A stretch of 49,396 nt of DNA from Roseburia sp. (lineage in GTDB: Bacteria > Bacillota > Clostridia > Lachnospirales > Lachnospiraceae), in NCBI GenBank assembly GCA_022771695.1, contig JALEKJ010000060.1:1-49396 (forward strand), in the 5' to 3' direction. The notes under the pieces were generated by a model. It saw nothing but the letters and a program-made list of their open reading frames with translations. It was not told the DNA's origin and ran no database searches. Positions within the stretch are counted from its first letter, which is position 1. Each line of letters opens with the position of its first letter. This document shows positions 15,124 through 22,256 of this stretch, one piece after another. The position numbers were made by a program, and so were the translations under genes.

Positions 15124-16083
15124 ATGAAAAGAAAAAACTTGTGGATGCTATGCTTCATTTTTATGTTTCTGTTAAGTGCATGCGGAAAAAGTGCGGATAT
15201 GACAGAAAATCAGATGCCGGACGAGTATGCTGTGAGTGTGATTGTTACAATCAATCCTCAGATTAAGCTGTATGCAGATATAAATCAGCTGATTGTCGGC
15301 GTGGAATATTTGAACGAGGATGCAAAGACTGCTTTTTCACAGATTGATTTTATTGGAATTACGATGGAAGAAGGCATGCATCAAATTGTGGATGCTGCAA
15401 TTAAACAGCATTTCTTGATGGATGGAAAAGATGTTGATATTGAGGTCGTCGAAATCATAGATGAAAGCTGTGACGGTTCTGCAGTATGTAAGAAAATAGA
15501 AGATGCTGCGGCTGCTGCACTTGAAAAGAGTGGGGTCACGGCAAGCGTATCTGCGAGAGCAAGTGTCGAAATCGTGGAGGAAGCTGATGAATCGGAGGCG
15601 GCGGATTCCGAAGAGACAAATGTCCATGAAACAGAGATTCCGGAAAACGCGCTCACTGAGACTGGAGCAACAGAAGATGCTATGAAAGAGCTTTCCGAAA
15701 CAGATACCGATGTCGGGACGAAAGAGACTGCACAGACAGAAGTGTCGGAAAATGTGACACCGGCGATACAGAATAGTGCAAAAAGCAGTTGTACCGTTTG
15801 TGGCGGAACAGGAAAGTGTGATGAGTGTAAGGGAGATGGATATCGTGGAAGCGGATATACGATTCCCTGCCCTCGCTGTCACGGCTCGTTGACGGAAACC
15901 TGTATTTACTGTGATGCGAACGGCAATAGTACAAAGCATGAAGGAACCTGTGATTTCCCGAATTGTATGGGAGCACATGTATATAGATGTACAATATGCG
16001 GCGGAGGGACGATACCCGTGACATGCCAGAGTTGTGGAGGAAGCGGAAAATGTAATGCCTGCGGTGGAGGAGGTACGCAGTAA
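15124..16083 (+). CDS. Lipoprotein with RsgI-like domain and DnaJ-type zinc modules
   Basis: The 319-residue precursor has a lipoprotein signal ending LLSAC (lipidated C20). Residues 35-115 resemble the extracellular part of RsgI anti-sigma factors (VTINPQIKLYADINQLIVGV, LNEDAKTAF, then a helix and an EVVEI strand). They include Asn44-Pro45 at the site where RsgI-type domains cleave themselves. An acidic, Thr/Glu-rich linker (about 145-215) leads to a cysteine-rich end (about 220-318) with repeated CxxCxGxG units as in the DnaJ zinc domain (CTVCGGTGKCDECKGDG, CQSCGGSGKCNACGGG). There is no cytoplasmic anti-sigma part. The start at 15124 follows GGGAGG by 8 nt. A surface-protein gene follows. 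Confidence 0.8.
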   Translation: MKRKNLWMLCFIFMFLLSACGKSADMTENQMPDEYAVSVIVTINPQIKLYADINQLIVGVEYLNEDAKTAFSQIDFIGITMEEGMHQIVDAAIKQHFLMDGKDVDIEVVEIIDESCDGSAVCKKIEDAAAAALEKSGVTASVSARASVEIVEEADESEAADSEETNVHETEIPENALTETGATEDAMKELSETDTDVGTKETAQTEVSENVTPAIQNSAKSSCTVCGGTGKCDECKGDGYRGSGYTIPCPRCHGSLTETCIYCDANGNSTKHEGTCDFPNCMGAHVYRCTICGGGTIPVTCQSCGGSGKCNACGGGGTQ

Positions 16084-16146
16084 GCAATCCGTGAGATACA
16101 TAAGTAGAAAGAAAAAGAACGAAGGAAAAGAAGGAAGGTAGATTTT

Positions 16147-18228
16147 ATGAGAGTAAGGAAAAAATTTGCGTGGTTGTTAAGTTTTCTTTTAATTTTTTCA
16201 GTGATTGCGGGAAGTATATCGGTGGAAACGAAAGCACAGGGAGTGGGAACAACATTTACGGTAAACATAACAAACAATACCTCATTTGGAAACGGAAATT
16301 TGGTGTGGTATAGGTTTGACAATGCGGCTGGGTGGACACAGGCAACTTCCGGCACAGCGATTGATATTAGCGGACAAAGCGGTATTGATGTCAGAGTAGA
16401 ACGAGCAGATGCAAATGAAGTTGCTTTAGATTTTACCGGCTCCACCGGATTTGCTACGGATGATTTTATGGGTACAACCGGAGACAGCGGTCAGAGATTT
16501 ACGTTGGAAGATGGGCAGTCTTATATACTAAATGTAACTTTTAATCCTAGTAGTGGAGGTACAAATCCGGAAACCATTGCTGTTGCGGTAAGTCAGGGCG
16601 AGGAGTTATTGGATTCATTTGGAAGCAATCTCAAGGTGGATGGAATTTTGGCTTCCGGTGGTTTTGTTACCGTGGAACAGGCATCTACACATACAATCGG
16701 TGTTTGTTGTGCATTTGGCTCTAGCATCGGAAAAGTCGTTGTGAATGGGACGGAAGTGACTGCTACACCGGATGAGTTTGGCGCATGGTATTATTTTGAA
16801 GTGGCAGATGCAACATCCTATGATATTAAGCTTTCCGCAGGTAGCAGTTCTGTCTATACAATCGCATGGGATAATGAGGGAACGTTAGGAACAGATGCGG
16901 TAGTGGCACACGGTAAGGTTGAAATTGTTCCTGCAGAAGGAATTGCGGATATGACGGAGGATCACACAAAGGGTGGTCACTATGCAGTAAATCCGGGCAC
17001 CATGGTTACAATTAAACTTGTCCCGGATTATGGATACCAGCTAAAGAGTACCGATTTAAATGGTGCTACGGTGGCGGCCGGTTCCGAAGTTAGTACCTTT
17101 ACCTTTGAGATGCCAAGTACCAATCTGCATCTGGCGGCATTGTTTGAAAAAACTGCTGATCAGGTAGATTGCACGGCAAGCAATGTTGTAAACAACGTAT
17201 CAATCGGAAACGGTGGAAATGCAGTCTCAAGCGGAAATCTTAAGATGACAGTTGCGGACAACGGCGCTTATACAACCGATGTTTCGACTGCAGTAAGTGG
17301 TAGCTCCGTTACTAAGGTGGCTTCGGTAGATCTTACATTGGATAATATTGTAAGCAAAGGTAACAACGATTATTGGACGAGTAACGTAACGGAATTCACG
17401 AATCCAATCAGTGTAGGATTGCAATTAGATTCGACCGCACTTTCTGCCGGGGAAACCTACAGTGTGGTAAGAGACCATAACGGTACATTAACAGAACTAG
17501 ATGCAACTTATGATTCTGCAACCGGTACACTTACATTCGCTACAAATCAGTTTTCTACTTACACAATTGTAAAAAAAGTGGCATCTGCGGGTAATTCCGG
17601 TTCTAACATAGTCGTGTCATCTGGTGGAAATACTTCAGTGAGCAATGTGTATCCGGGAGGCTTGACGGAGAGCACCAGCCAGTTGACGGGTAAGGTGTTA
17701 ACAGCAGATGAGCAGGCAAGAGTAGCTAAGGGTGAATCTGTAAATGTGTATTTGGAAGTGAAAGACGTCTCCGGCTCTGTGACGGATGCAGAGAAAGCAT
17801 TGATAGAGGGAAAAAGAGGAAATGCAGTAATCGGTATGTATCTTGATTTTTCGCTATTTAAGCAAATTGGTGGTGGTACACCTCAGGCGGTGAGCGATAC
17901 CAATGGAAAAGTAGCGATAAGTTATACAGTTCCGGATACACTCATCAATAAAGATTCGTCCATTGTAAGAACATACAAGATGATTCGTATCCATAATGGT
18001 AAGGTGGATGTACTGGATTGTAAATTTGATGCACCTTCGGGGAAAATAACCTTCTACTCGGATGCGTTTTCAACGTATGCGCTTGTATATACGGATGCAC
18101 CAAAGGGGGAAGCACAGATGGTTTCACCAAAGACCGGTGAGAGCAGCAATGGCATGATATGGCTGATGCTTGCAGTGATAAGTGCGGCGGGGGCTGTATA
18201 CTTTGTAAAGAGTAAGAAAATAGCATAA
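16147..18228 (+). CDS. Secreted, sortase-anchored surface protein (SPKTG type)
   Basis: The 693-residue precursor has a signal peptide (cleavage near residue 30, after ETKA) and a long beta-rich, Ser/Thr/Gly-rich ectodomain. It ends in the sorting signal S660-P-K-T-G-E665, a hydrophobic helix and a KSKK tail. SPKTG/PPKTG motifs are used by class B-like sortases of Clostridia. Two related modules end alike: LDATYDSATGTLTFATNQFSTYTIV near 455-480 and LDCKFDAPSGKITFYSDAFSTYALV near 615-640. An InlB-like repeat (IVPAEGIADM ... YQLKSTDLNGATV) precedes them. No enzymatic motif is visible, so adhesion or matrix function is inferred. It follows the zinc-module lipoprotein and ends in a terminator. 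Confidence 0.85.
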   Translation: MRVRKKFAWLLSFLLIFSVIAGSISVETKAQGVGTTFTVNITNNTSFGNGNLVWYRFDNAAGWTQATSGTAIDISGQSGIDVRVERADANEVALDFTGSTGFATDDFMGTTGDSGQRFTLEDGQSYILNVTFNPSSGGTNPETIAVAVSQGEELLDSFGSNLKVDGILASGGFVTVEQASTHTIGVCCAFGSSIGKVVVNGTEVTATPDEFGAWYYFEVADATSYDIKLSAGSSSVYTIAWDNEGTLGTDAVVAHGKVEIVPAEGIADMTEDHTKGGHYAVNPGTMVTIKLVPDYGYQLKSTDLNGATVAAGSEVSTFTFEMPSTNLHLAALFEKTADQVDCTASNVVNNVSIGNGGNAVSSGNLKMTVADNGAYTTDVSTAVSGSSVTKVASVDLTLDNIVSKGNNDYWTSNVTEFTNPISVGLQLDSTALSAGETYSVVRDHNGTLTELDATYDSATGTLTFATNQFSTYTIVKKVASAGNSGSNIVVSSGGNTSVSNVYPGGLTESTSQLTGKVLTADEQARVAKGESVNVYLEVKDVSGSVTDAEKALIEGKRGNAVIGMYLDFSLFKQIGGGTPQAVSDTNGKVAISYTVPDTLINKDSSIVRTYKMIRIHNGKVDVLDCKFDAPSGKITFYSDAFSTYALVYTDAPKGEAQMVSPKTGESSNGMIWLMLAVISAAGAVYFVKSKKIA

Positions 18229-18240
18229 AAAGATATAGAA

Positions 18241-18272
18241 AAGCAGAGGAAACATTCCTCTGCTTTTTTTTT
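18241..18272 (+). terminator. Terminator after the surface-protein gene
   Basis: AAGCAGAGGAA (18241-18251) pairs perfectly with TTCCTCTGCTT (18255-18265) around ACA, followed by a long T-run. Confidence 0.92.
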
Positions 18273-18291
18273 ACATTTTGTAAACATTTCC

Positions 18292-18321
18292 TTGACATTT
18301 TCCAAACACGACGGCGATATC
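18292..18321 (+). promoter_or_regulatory. Candidate promoter of the radical SAM cassette
   Basis: A consensus TTGACA (18292-18297) is followed 18 nt later by GATATC (18316-18321), a weak -10. It lies right after the terminator and 40 nt before the short reading frame. Confidence 0.5.
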
Positions 18322-18362
18322 CTCTGTTTATCAACAAGAGAGAAGCAAAGGAGGAAGCGACC

Positions 18363-18413
18363 ATGTTATACGAGATTTTATATACCTTTTACTATTTTAT
18401 GATGAGCATCTAA
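18363..18413 (+). CDS. 16-residue hydrophobic/aromatic peptide before the radical SAM gene
   Basis: ATG at 18363 is preceded by AAGGAGG (18348-18354) with 8-nt spacing, one of the best ribosome sites in the window. The frame reads MLYEILYTFYYFMMSI and stops at 18413. The peptide has four Tyr, two Phe, one acidic residue and no Cys or Lys. It could be a membrane microprotein, a regulatory upstream peptide or a modification substrate. No terminator-like hairpin separates it from the next gene, so classic attenuation is not supported. The radical SAM start is 31 nt beyond its stop and has its own AAGGAG. Confidence 0.5.
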   Translation: MLYEILYTFYYFMMSI

Positions 18414-18444
18414 TGAAAAAGGCGAATGAACGAAGGAGAAGAAA

Positions 18445-19788
18445 ATGGAATTGATAAAGAATGCGGAAATGTTTGCGATTAAAAAAGCATTGGAATATAT
18501 GGACAAAGACCCGGAAACGAATCTTCCGAAGCTTATGGACTGGTTTGACAGATTTGACGTGAAGGACACGCTCAAGGTACAGAGAGATGCAATCCGAAAT
18601 GTGATTACCGATAAGGATAACAACTGGTATAAGCTGATAATGAGCCTTTGGACGGATATTAATCCTGAGGTTCGAAATACATTGTTTCAAAATTTGATTG
18701 TCAATGGCTGTCTGCTGGGATATCAGCGTCAGAAGGAAAACAGAGAAAAGTACAACTGCAATGTACCATGGGCAATTCTGATGGACCCGACCAGTGCCTG
18801 TAATCTGCATTGTACCGGATGCTGGGCGGCGGAGTATGGAAATCATATGAATCTCACTTATGAGGACCTGGATGAGATTGTAAAGCAGGGAGTAGAGCTC
18901 GGAACCTATGTCTACCTGTTTACAGGAGGCGAGCCGTTGGTGAGAAAAAGAGATATCATCCGGCTTTGCGAGGAGCATCCGGACTGTGTATTCTCTACTT
19001 TTACAAACGGGACGTTGATTGATGAGGCGTTTGCGAAAGAAATGCTTCGTGTGAAGAATTTTGTCCCGGCAATTAGCATTGAAGGTTTTGAGGAAGCGAC
19101 GGACTCCCGCAGAGGAGAAGGTACCTACCAAAAGATTATCAGGGCGATGGAAATCTTAAAGGAATATAAGTTGCCATTTGGAATTTCCTGCTGCTATACC
19201 AGCGCAAACGCAGAGGTAATCGGAAGTGAGGAATATTTTGATTACATGATTGATTTGGGAGCAAAATTTGCATGGTTCTTTACCTATATGCCGGTTGGAA
19301 AGGGTGCAGTGAAAGAACTGATGGCAACCGCAGAGCAGCGGGAAATGATGTATCACAAGATTCGCGAGTACAGAAGCACGAAACCGTTATTTACCGTGGA
19401 CTTTTGGAATGACGGTGAATATGTCGGCGGTTGTATTGCAGGTGGCAGAAGCTACTGCCATATCAACGCAAACGGCGATATCGAGCCATGTGCGTTTATC
19501 CACTATTCGGACTCCAATATCAGAGAGAAAACATTGCTGGAAGCATATCGTTCCCCGTTATTTATGGGCTATCATGACAACCAGCCCTGGAATGAGAACA
19601 TGCTGAGACCTTGTCCGGTGCTTGACAACCCGGGCAGATTGACAGAGGTTGTGGAAAAGAGCGGGGCAAAGAGCACGGACTATCAGAATCTTGAGACAGC
19701 GAAAGAGTTCTCTGATAAATGTGTGGAGACGGCAGAAAAATGGGCTCCGGTAGCGGAGCGCTTGTGGGAGGAAAATCATGGAAAATAG
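18445..19788 (+). CDS. Radical SAM enzyme with SPASM-like C-terminal cluster domain
   Basis: This 447-residue enzyme has an unusual N-terminal region of about 105 residues, then the radical SAM core with C119-x3-C123-x2-C126 (SACNLHCTGCW), the SAM-binding TGGEPL motif and ISIEGF strand. The end holds further cysteines C330, C338, C349 and C390 (GGCIAGGRSYCHINANGDIEPC; RPCPVL) that fit a SPASM-type auxiliary cluster. SPASM enzymes modify peptides or proteins, but HpnH-like and lipid-active radical SAM enzymes have similar cores, so substrate is open. A 16-codon frame precedes it, and a small membrane protein overlaps its last 11 nt. Confidence 0.87.
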   Translation: MELIKNAEMFAIKKALEYMDKDPETNLPKLMDWFDRFDVKDTLKVQRDAIRNVITDKDNNWYKLIMSLWTDINPEVRNTLFQNLIVNGCLLGYQRQKENREKYNCNVPWAILMDPTSACNLHCTGCWAAEYGNHMNLTYEDLDEIVKQGVELGTYVYLFTGGEPLVRKRDIIRLCEEHPDCVFSTFTNGTLIDEAFAKEMLRVKNFVPAISIEGFEEATDSRRGEGTYQKIIRAMEILKEYKLPFGISCCYTSANAEVIGSEEYFDYMIDLGAKFAWFFTYMPVGKGAVKELMATAEQREMMYHKIREYRSTKPLFTVDFWNDGEYVGGCIAGGRSYCHINANGDIEPCAFIHYSDSNIREKTLLEAYRSPLFMGYHDNQPWNENMLRPCPVLDNPGRLTEVVEKSGAKSTDYQNLETAKEFSDKCVETAEKWAPVAERLWEENHGK

Positions 19789-20164
19789 AATGGAAAACAA
19801 CAAAGAAACTTTTGAGTATACATACTCAGCAAAACAGCAACAAGAGATTGAGAGTATCCGAAAAAAATATCTTCCCAAGGAAGAGGATAAGATGGAGCGG
19901 ATAAGAAAGCTTGACAGAGAGGCGGAACGGCCGGGAATGATAGCCTCGCTTGCAACAGGTGTCATAGGTGCCTTGATACTTGGCATCGGTATGTGCTGTA
20001 CGATGGTGTGGGGCGAGTCACTTTTTGTTCTTGGCATCTTTGTGGGCGTGCTTGGAATTGCACTTACCGCAGCAGCATATCCGCTATATAAAAAGGTAAC
20101 AAAGACACAGCGGGAAAAAGTGGCAGAGCAGATACTGGCGTTAACAAACGAACTTTCTTTATAA
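19778..20164 (+). CDS. Small two-helix membrane protein (paralogue of the one at 13 kb)
   Basis: This 128-residue protein has a charged N-terminal helix (FEYTYSAKQQQEIESIRKKY, LPKEEDKMERIRKLDRE), two hydrophobic helices (about 57-76 and 82-102) and a charged tail ending QILALTNELSL. Much of it matches the third gene of the two-component operon at 13 kb. GGGAGG precedes ATG 19778, which overlaps the radical SAM gene by 11 nt, implying coupled translation; a second ATG at 19793 is less well placed. It may recruit the enzyme to the membrane. Confidence 0.8.
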   Translation: MENRMENNKETFEYTYSAKQQQEIESIRKKYLPKEEDKMERIRKLDREAERPGMIASLATGVIGALILGIGMCCTMVWGESLFVLGIFVGVLGIALTAAAYPLYKKVTKTQREKVAEQILALTNELSL

Positions 20165-20216
20165 AACCCCAAAATAGAAAAGCGATAATAAACGATTTGA
20201 AGGAGGAACTATACGT

Positions 20217-21230
20217 ATGAGCAACACAATGTATTTGGTAACAGGAGCAGCAGGATTTTTGGGCGGAACAATCTGCCGCCAGTTGGTGGAACGAGGCGAG
20301 AAGGTGCGTGCGTTTGTCCTTCCGAATGATAGGGCGATGAAATTTGTGCCGAAGGAGGCAGAAATTGTGGAGGGTGATCTGTGTGATATGGAATCCCTGC
20401 AAAGATTCTTTACGGTGCCGGAAGGAACGGAAACCATCGTGCTTCATATTGCAAGTATCGTAACCGTAAATCCCGACTACAATCAGAAAGTCATGGATGT
20501 CAATGTGGGTGGAACAAAAAACATTATTAATCTATGTCTGGAACATAAGGAGTGCAAAAAATTAGTATATTGTAGTAGTACAGGCGCAATTCCGGAACTC
20601 CCGAAGGGACAGAAGATTAAGGAAGTAAATCATTTTGACGAGGAAAAAGTAGTTGGATGCTACAGCCAGTCAAAGGCGCTTGCAACACAGGCTGTTTTGG
20701 ACGCAGTTCACGAGAAAGGATTGCACGCCTGTGTCGTACATCCAAGTGGAATCTTAGGGCCGGGGGACTTTGCAGTAGGCGAGACGACCAAGACGGTAAT
20801 TGACATCATTAATGGTGAGATGCCGATGGGAATTGCCGGTTCCTTTAACCTCTGTGACGTGAGAGACCTTGCGCAGGGCACGATTTTAGCGGCGGATAAA
20901 GGAAAAGACGGAAGCTGTTATATCCTTGGAAACAAAGAGGTATCCTTCAAGGCTTTCTCGAAGCTTCTGATGGAGGAGAGCGGTTGCAAGCCAATCAGAT
21001 GCTTCCTCCCAATTAAAGCGGCAAATTTTCTGGCAGATATGCTGGAAAAGCAGGCAAAGAAGAAGGGAACAAAGCCGCTTATGACAACTTTTTCTGTATA
21101 TAATCTTGCAAGAAACAACGAGTTTGACTGTACGAAAGCCCAGAGAGAATTAGGATATAAAACACGCTCCTACAAAGAGACGATTCGTGATGAGGTAAAG
21201 TGGCTCAAGGAAACCGGGAAAATAGCGTAA
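20217..21230 (+). CDS. NAD(P)-dependent epimerase/dehydratase-like oxidoreductase
   Basis: This 337-residue extended short-chain dehydrogenase has the dinucleotide loop TGAAGFLG (residues 9-16), the DxxD region EGDLCDME, and the catalytic pair Y149-x3-K153 (CYSQSKALA) with an upstream Ser in YCSSTGAI. The overall pattern resembles dihydroflavonol-reductase-like and HpnA-like enzymes rather than UDP-glucose epimerases. Substrate is unknown. AAGGAGGAA precedes the ATG by 9 nt, and the gene follows the small membrane protein by 52 nt with no terminator, so it belongs to the radical SAM cassette. It converges on an AraC-type gene with no visible terminator between them. Confidence 0.87.
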   Translation: MSNTMYLVTGAAGFLGGTICRQLVERGEKVRAFVLPNDRAMKFVPKEAEIVEGDLCDMESLQRFFTVPEGTETIVLHIASIVTVNPDYNQKVMDVNVGGTKNIINLCLEHKECKKLVYCSSTGAIPELPKGQKIKEVNHFDEEKVVGCYSQSKALATQAVLDAVHEKGLHACVVHPSGILGPGDFAVGETTKTVIDIINGEMPMGIAGSFNLCDVRDLAQGTILAADKGKDGSCYILGNKEVSFKAFSKLLMEESGCKPIRCFLPIKAANFLADMLEKQAKKKGTKPLMTTFSVYNLARNNEFDCTKAQRELGYKTRSYKETIRDEVKWLKETGKIA

Positions 21231-21258
21231 GAGATAGAAAACTATGACGAGATAAGCA

Positions 21259-22149
21259 CTACTGTATTTTTCTGTATTCCCCCGGCGTACAACCCTTTTG
21301 TTCGCGAAACGTTTTTGTGAAATAGCTGACATCGAAAAAGCCGCATTGAGCTGCGATGTCGGCTATTTTTTGATTTGTGGAGGTCAGAAGCTCCGCAGCC
21401 TTTTGAATGCGAAATTGCTTTACGTATTGAATTGGTGTCGTCCCGATTGTGGCACGGAAACAGCGAAGACACTCGCTTTCGCTAATCAAAGCGCTTTCGG
21501 CAATCTGTGCGGTATTGATTTCACCGGTATAGTGTTCTTGCACATATTGCAGCATGATTTTGATACGTTCTGCGTTGCGCAAAGCTTTGTCTGAGGTGTG
21601 CTGTGGAACGGATGGATGGTGCGTAGACAGCAGAAAAATCAGATGCGACAGTGCATCACGGACAGCAAATTCATAGCCGGGAGTTTCCAGCATACAGTTC
21701 TCCCATGCAGTCTCGATGGAATTATTTGCCTCCTGCATCCAGAACTCAGAAGCATCGAAGCAGACGAATTTCAGAGTGGGATTTTGCATAAGTGGCTGGA
21801 TATAATTCTGCCAGAAAATGCTGTCCATGCTGCCGCCCACCAAGCGAGCGTGGAAGACCAGTGAATGAAATCTGCAGCCAGAATTCTCGAAGTCCCATGC
21901 ACCATGAAGAACACCGGTATTGATGAAACAGCCATCTCCATGATGCAGTATACGTTTTTCGGAGCCGGCGGTTACAACCGCGGATCCTTCTGTTACAACG
22001 AGTACTTCGAGTTCATCATGCCAATGCCAGGGTACGGGACAGGTTGTAAGGTCGTCGTGATAGCAGGCAATCGGAAAGAGGGCTGTGCCATGCAGGGCAA
22101 GCTCTCTGCCATAGGAATCGGTTGTCGTGTTACATATTGCTAATCCCAT
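21259..22149 (-). CDS. AraC-family regulator with cupin sensor domain
   Basis: This 296-residue regulator has an N-terminal cupin-type ligand domain (WHWHDELEVLVV, HHGDGCFINTGVLHG) and two C-terminal helix-turn-helix motifs at about 195-292 (INTAQIAESALISESECLRCF; ADIAAQCGFFDVSYFTKTFRE, then GCTPGEYRK). The first domain probably binds a small organic molecule such as a sugar. AGGAGG precedes the start on the minus strand. It is divergent from an MFS transporter, separated by 107 nt, so that transporter is its probable target. Confidence 0.92.
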   Translation of the reverse strand: MGLAICNTTTDSYGRELALHGTALFPIACYHDDLTTCPVPWHWHDELEVLVVTEGSAVVTAGSEKRILHHGDGCFINTGVLHGAWDFENSGCRFHSLVFHARLVGGSMDSIFWQNYIQPLMQNPTLKFVCFDASEFWMQEANNSIETAWENCMLETPGYEFAVRDALSHLIFLLSTHHPSVPQHTSDKALRNAERIKIMLQYVQEHYTGEINTAQIAESALISESECLRCFRATIGTTPIQYVKQFRIQKAAELLTSTNQKIADIAAQCGFFDVSYFTKTFREQKGCTPGEYRKIQ

Positions 22150-22219
22150 AAAATCCTCCTGACTGACGGTTTTGTCATATAAAATTGGCGATATTATCCT
22201 ATATATCTAATGATTTTGT

Positions 22220-22235
22220 TGATATAATCATATCA
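22220..22235. promoter_or_regulatory. 16-bp palindrome overlapping the MFS -10
   Basis: TGATAT-AATC-ATATCA is a perfect inverted repeat lying across TATAAT (22223-22228), about 20 nt before the MFS ribosome site. It is a candidate operator in the divergent intergenic region; AraC proteins more often use direct repeats, so another repressor is possible. Confidence 0.45.
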
Positions 22236-22256
22236 TGGTTCAAGGAGGAAGACAAC

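Noticed and set aside
15337-16101. 254-residue minus-strand frame opposite the lipoprotein gene
   Set aside because: It mirrors the cysteine-rich repeats of the real gene, has Ser/Cys/Arg-biased composition and no family features; the + strand frame has a lipoprotein signal and ribosome site.
18292-18445. Attenuation by a tyrosine-rich leader peptide before the radical SAM gene
   Set aside because: There is no terminator or competing hairpin between the short frame and the gene, so classical transcription attenuation is not supported.
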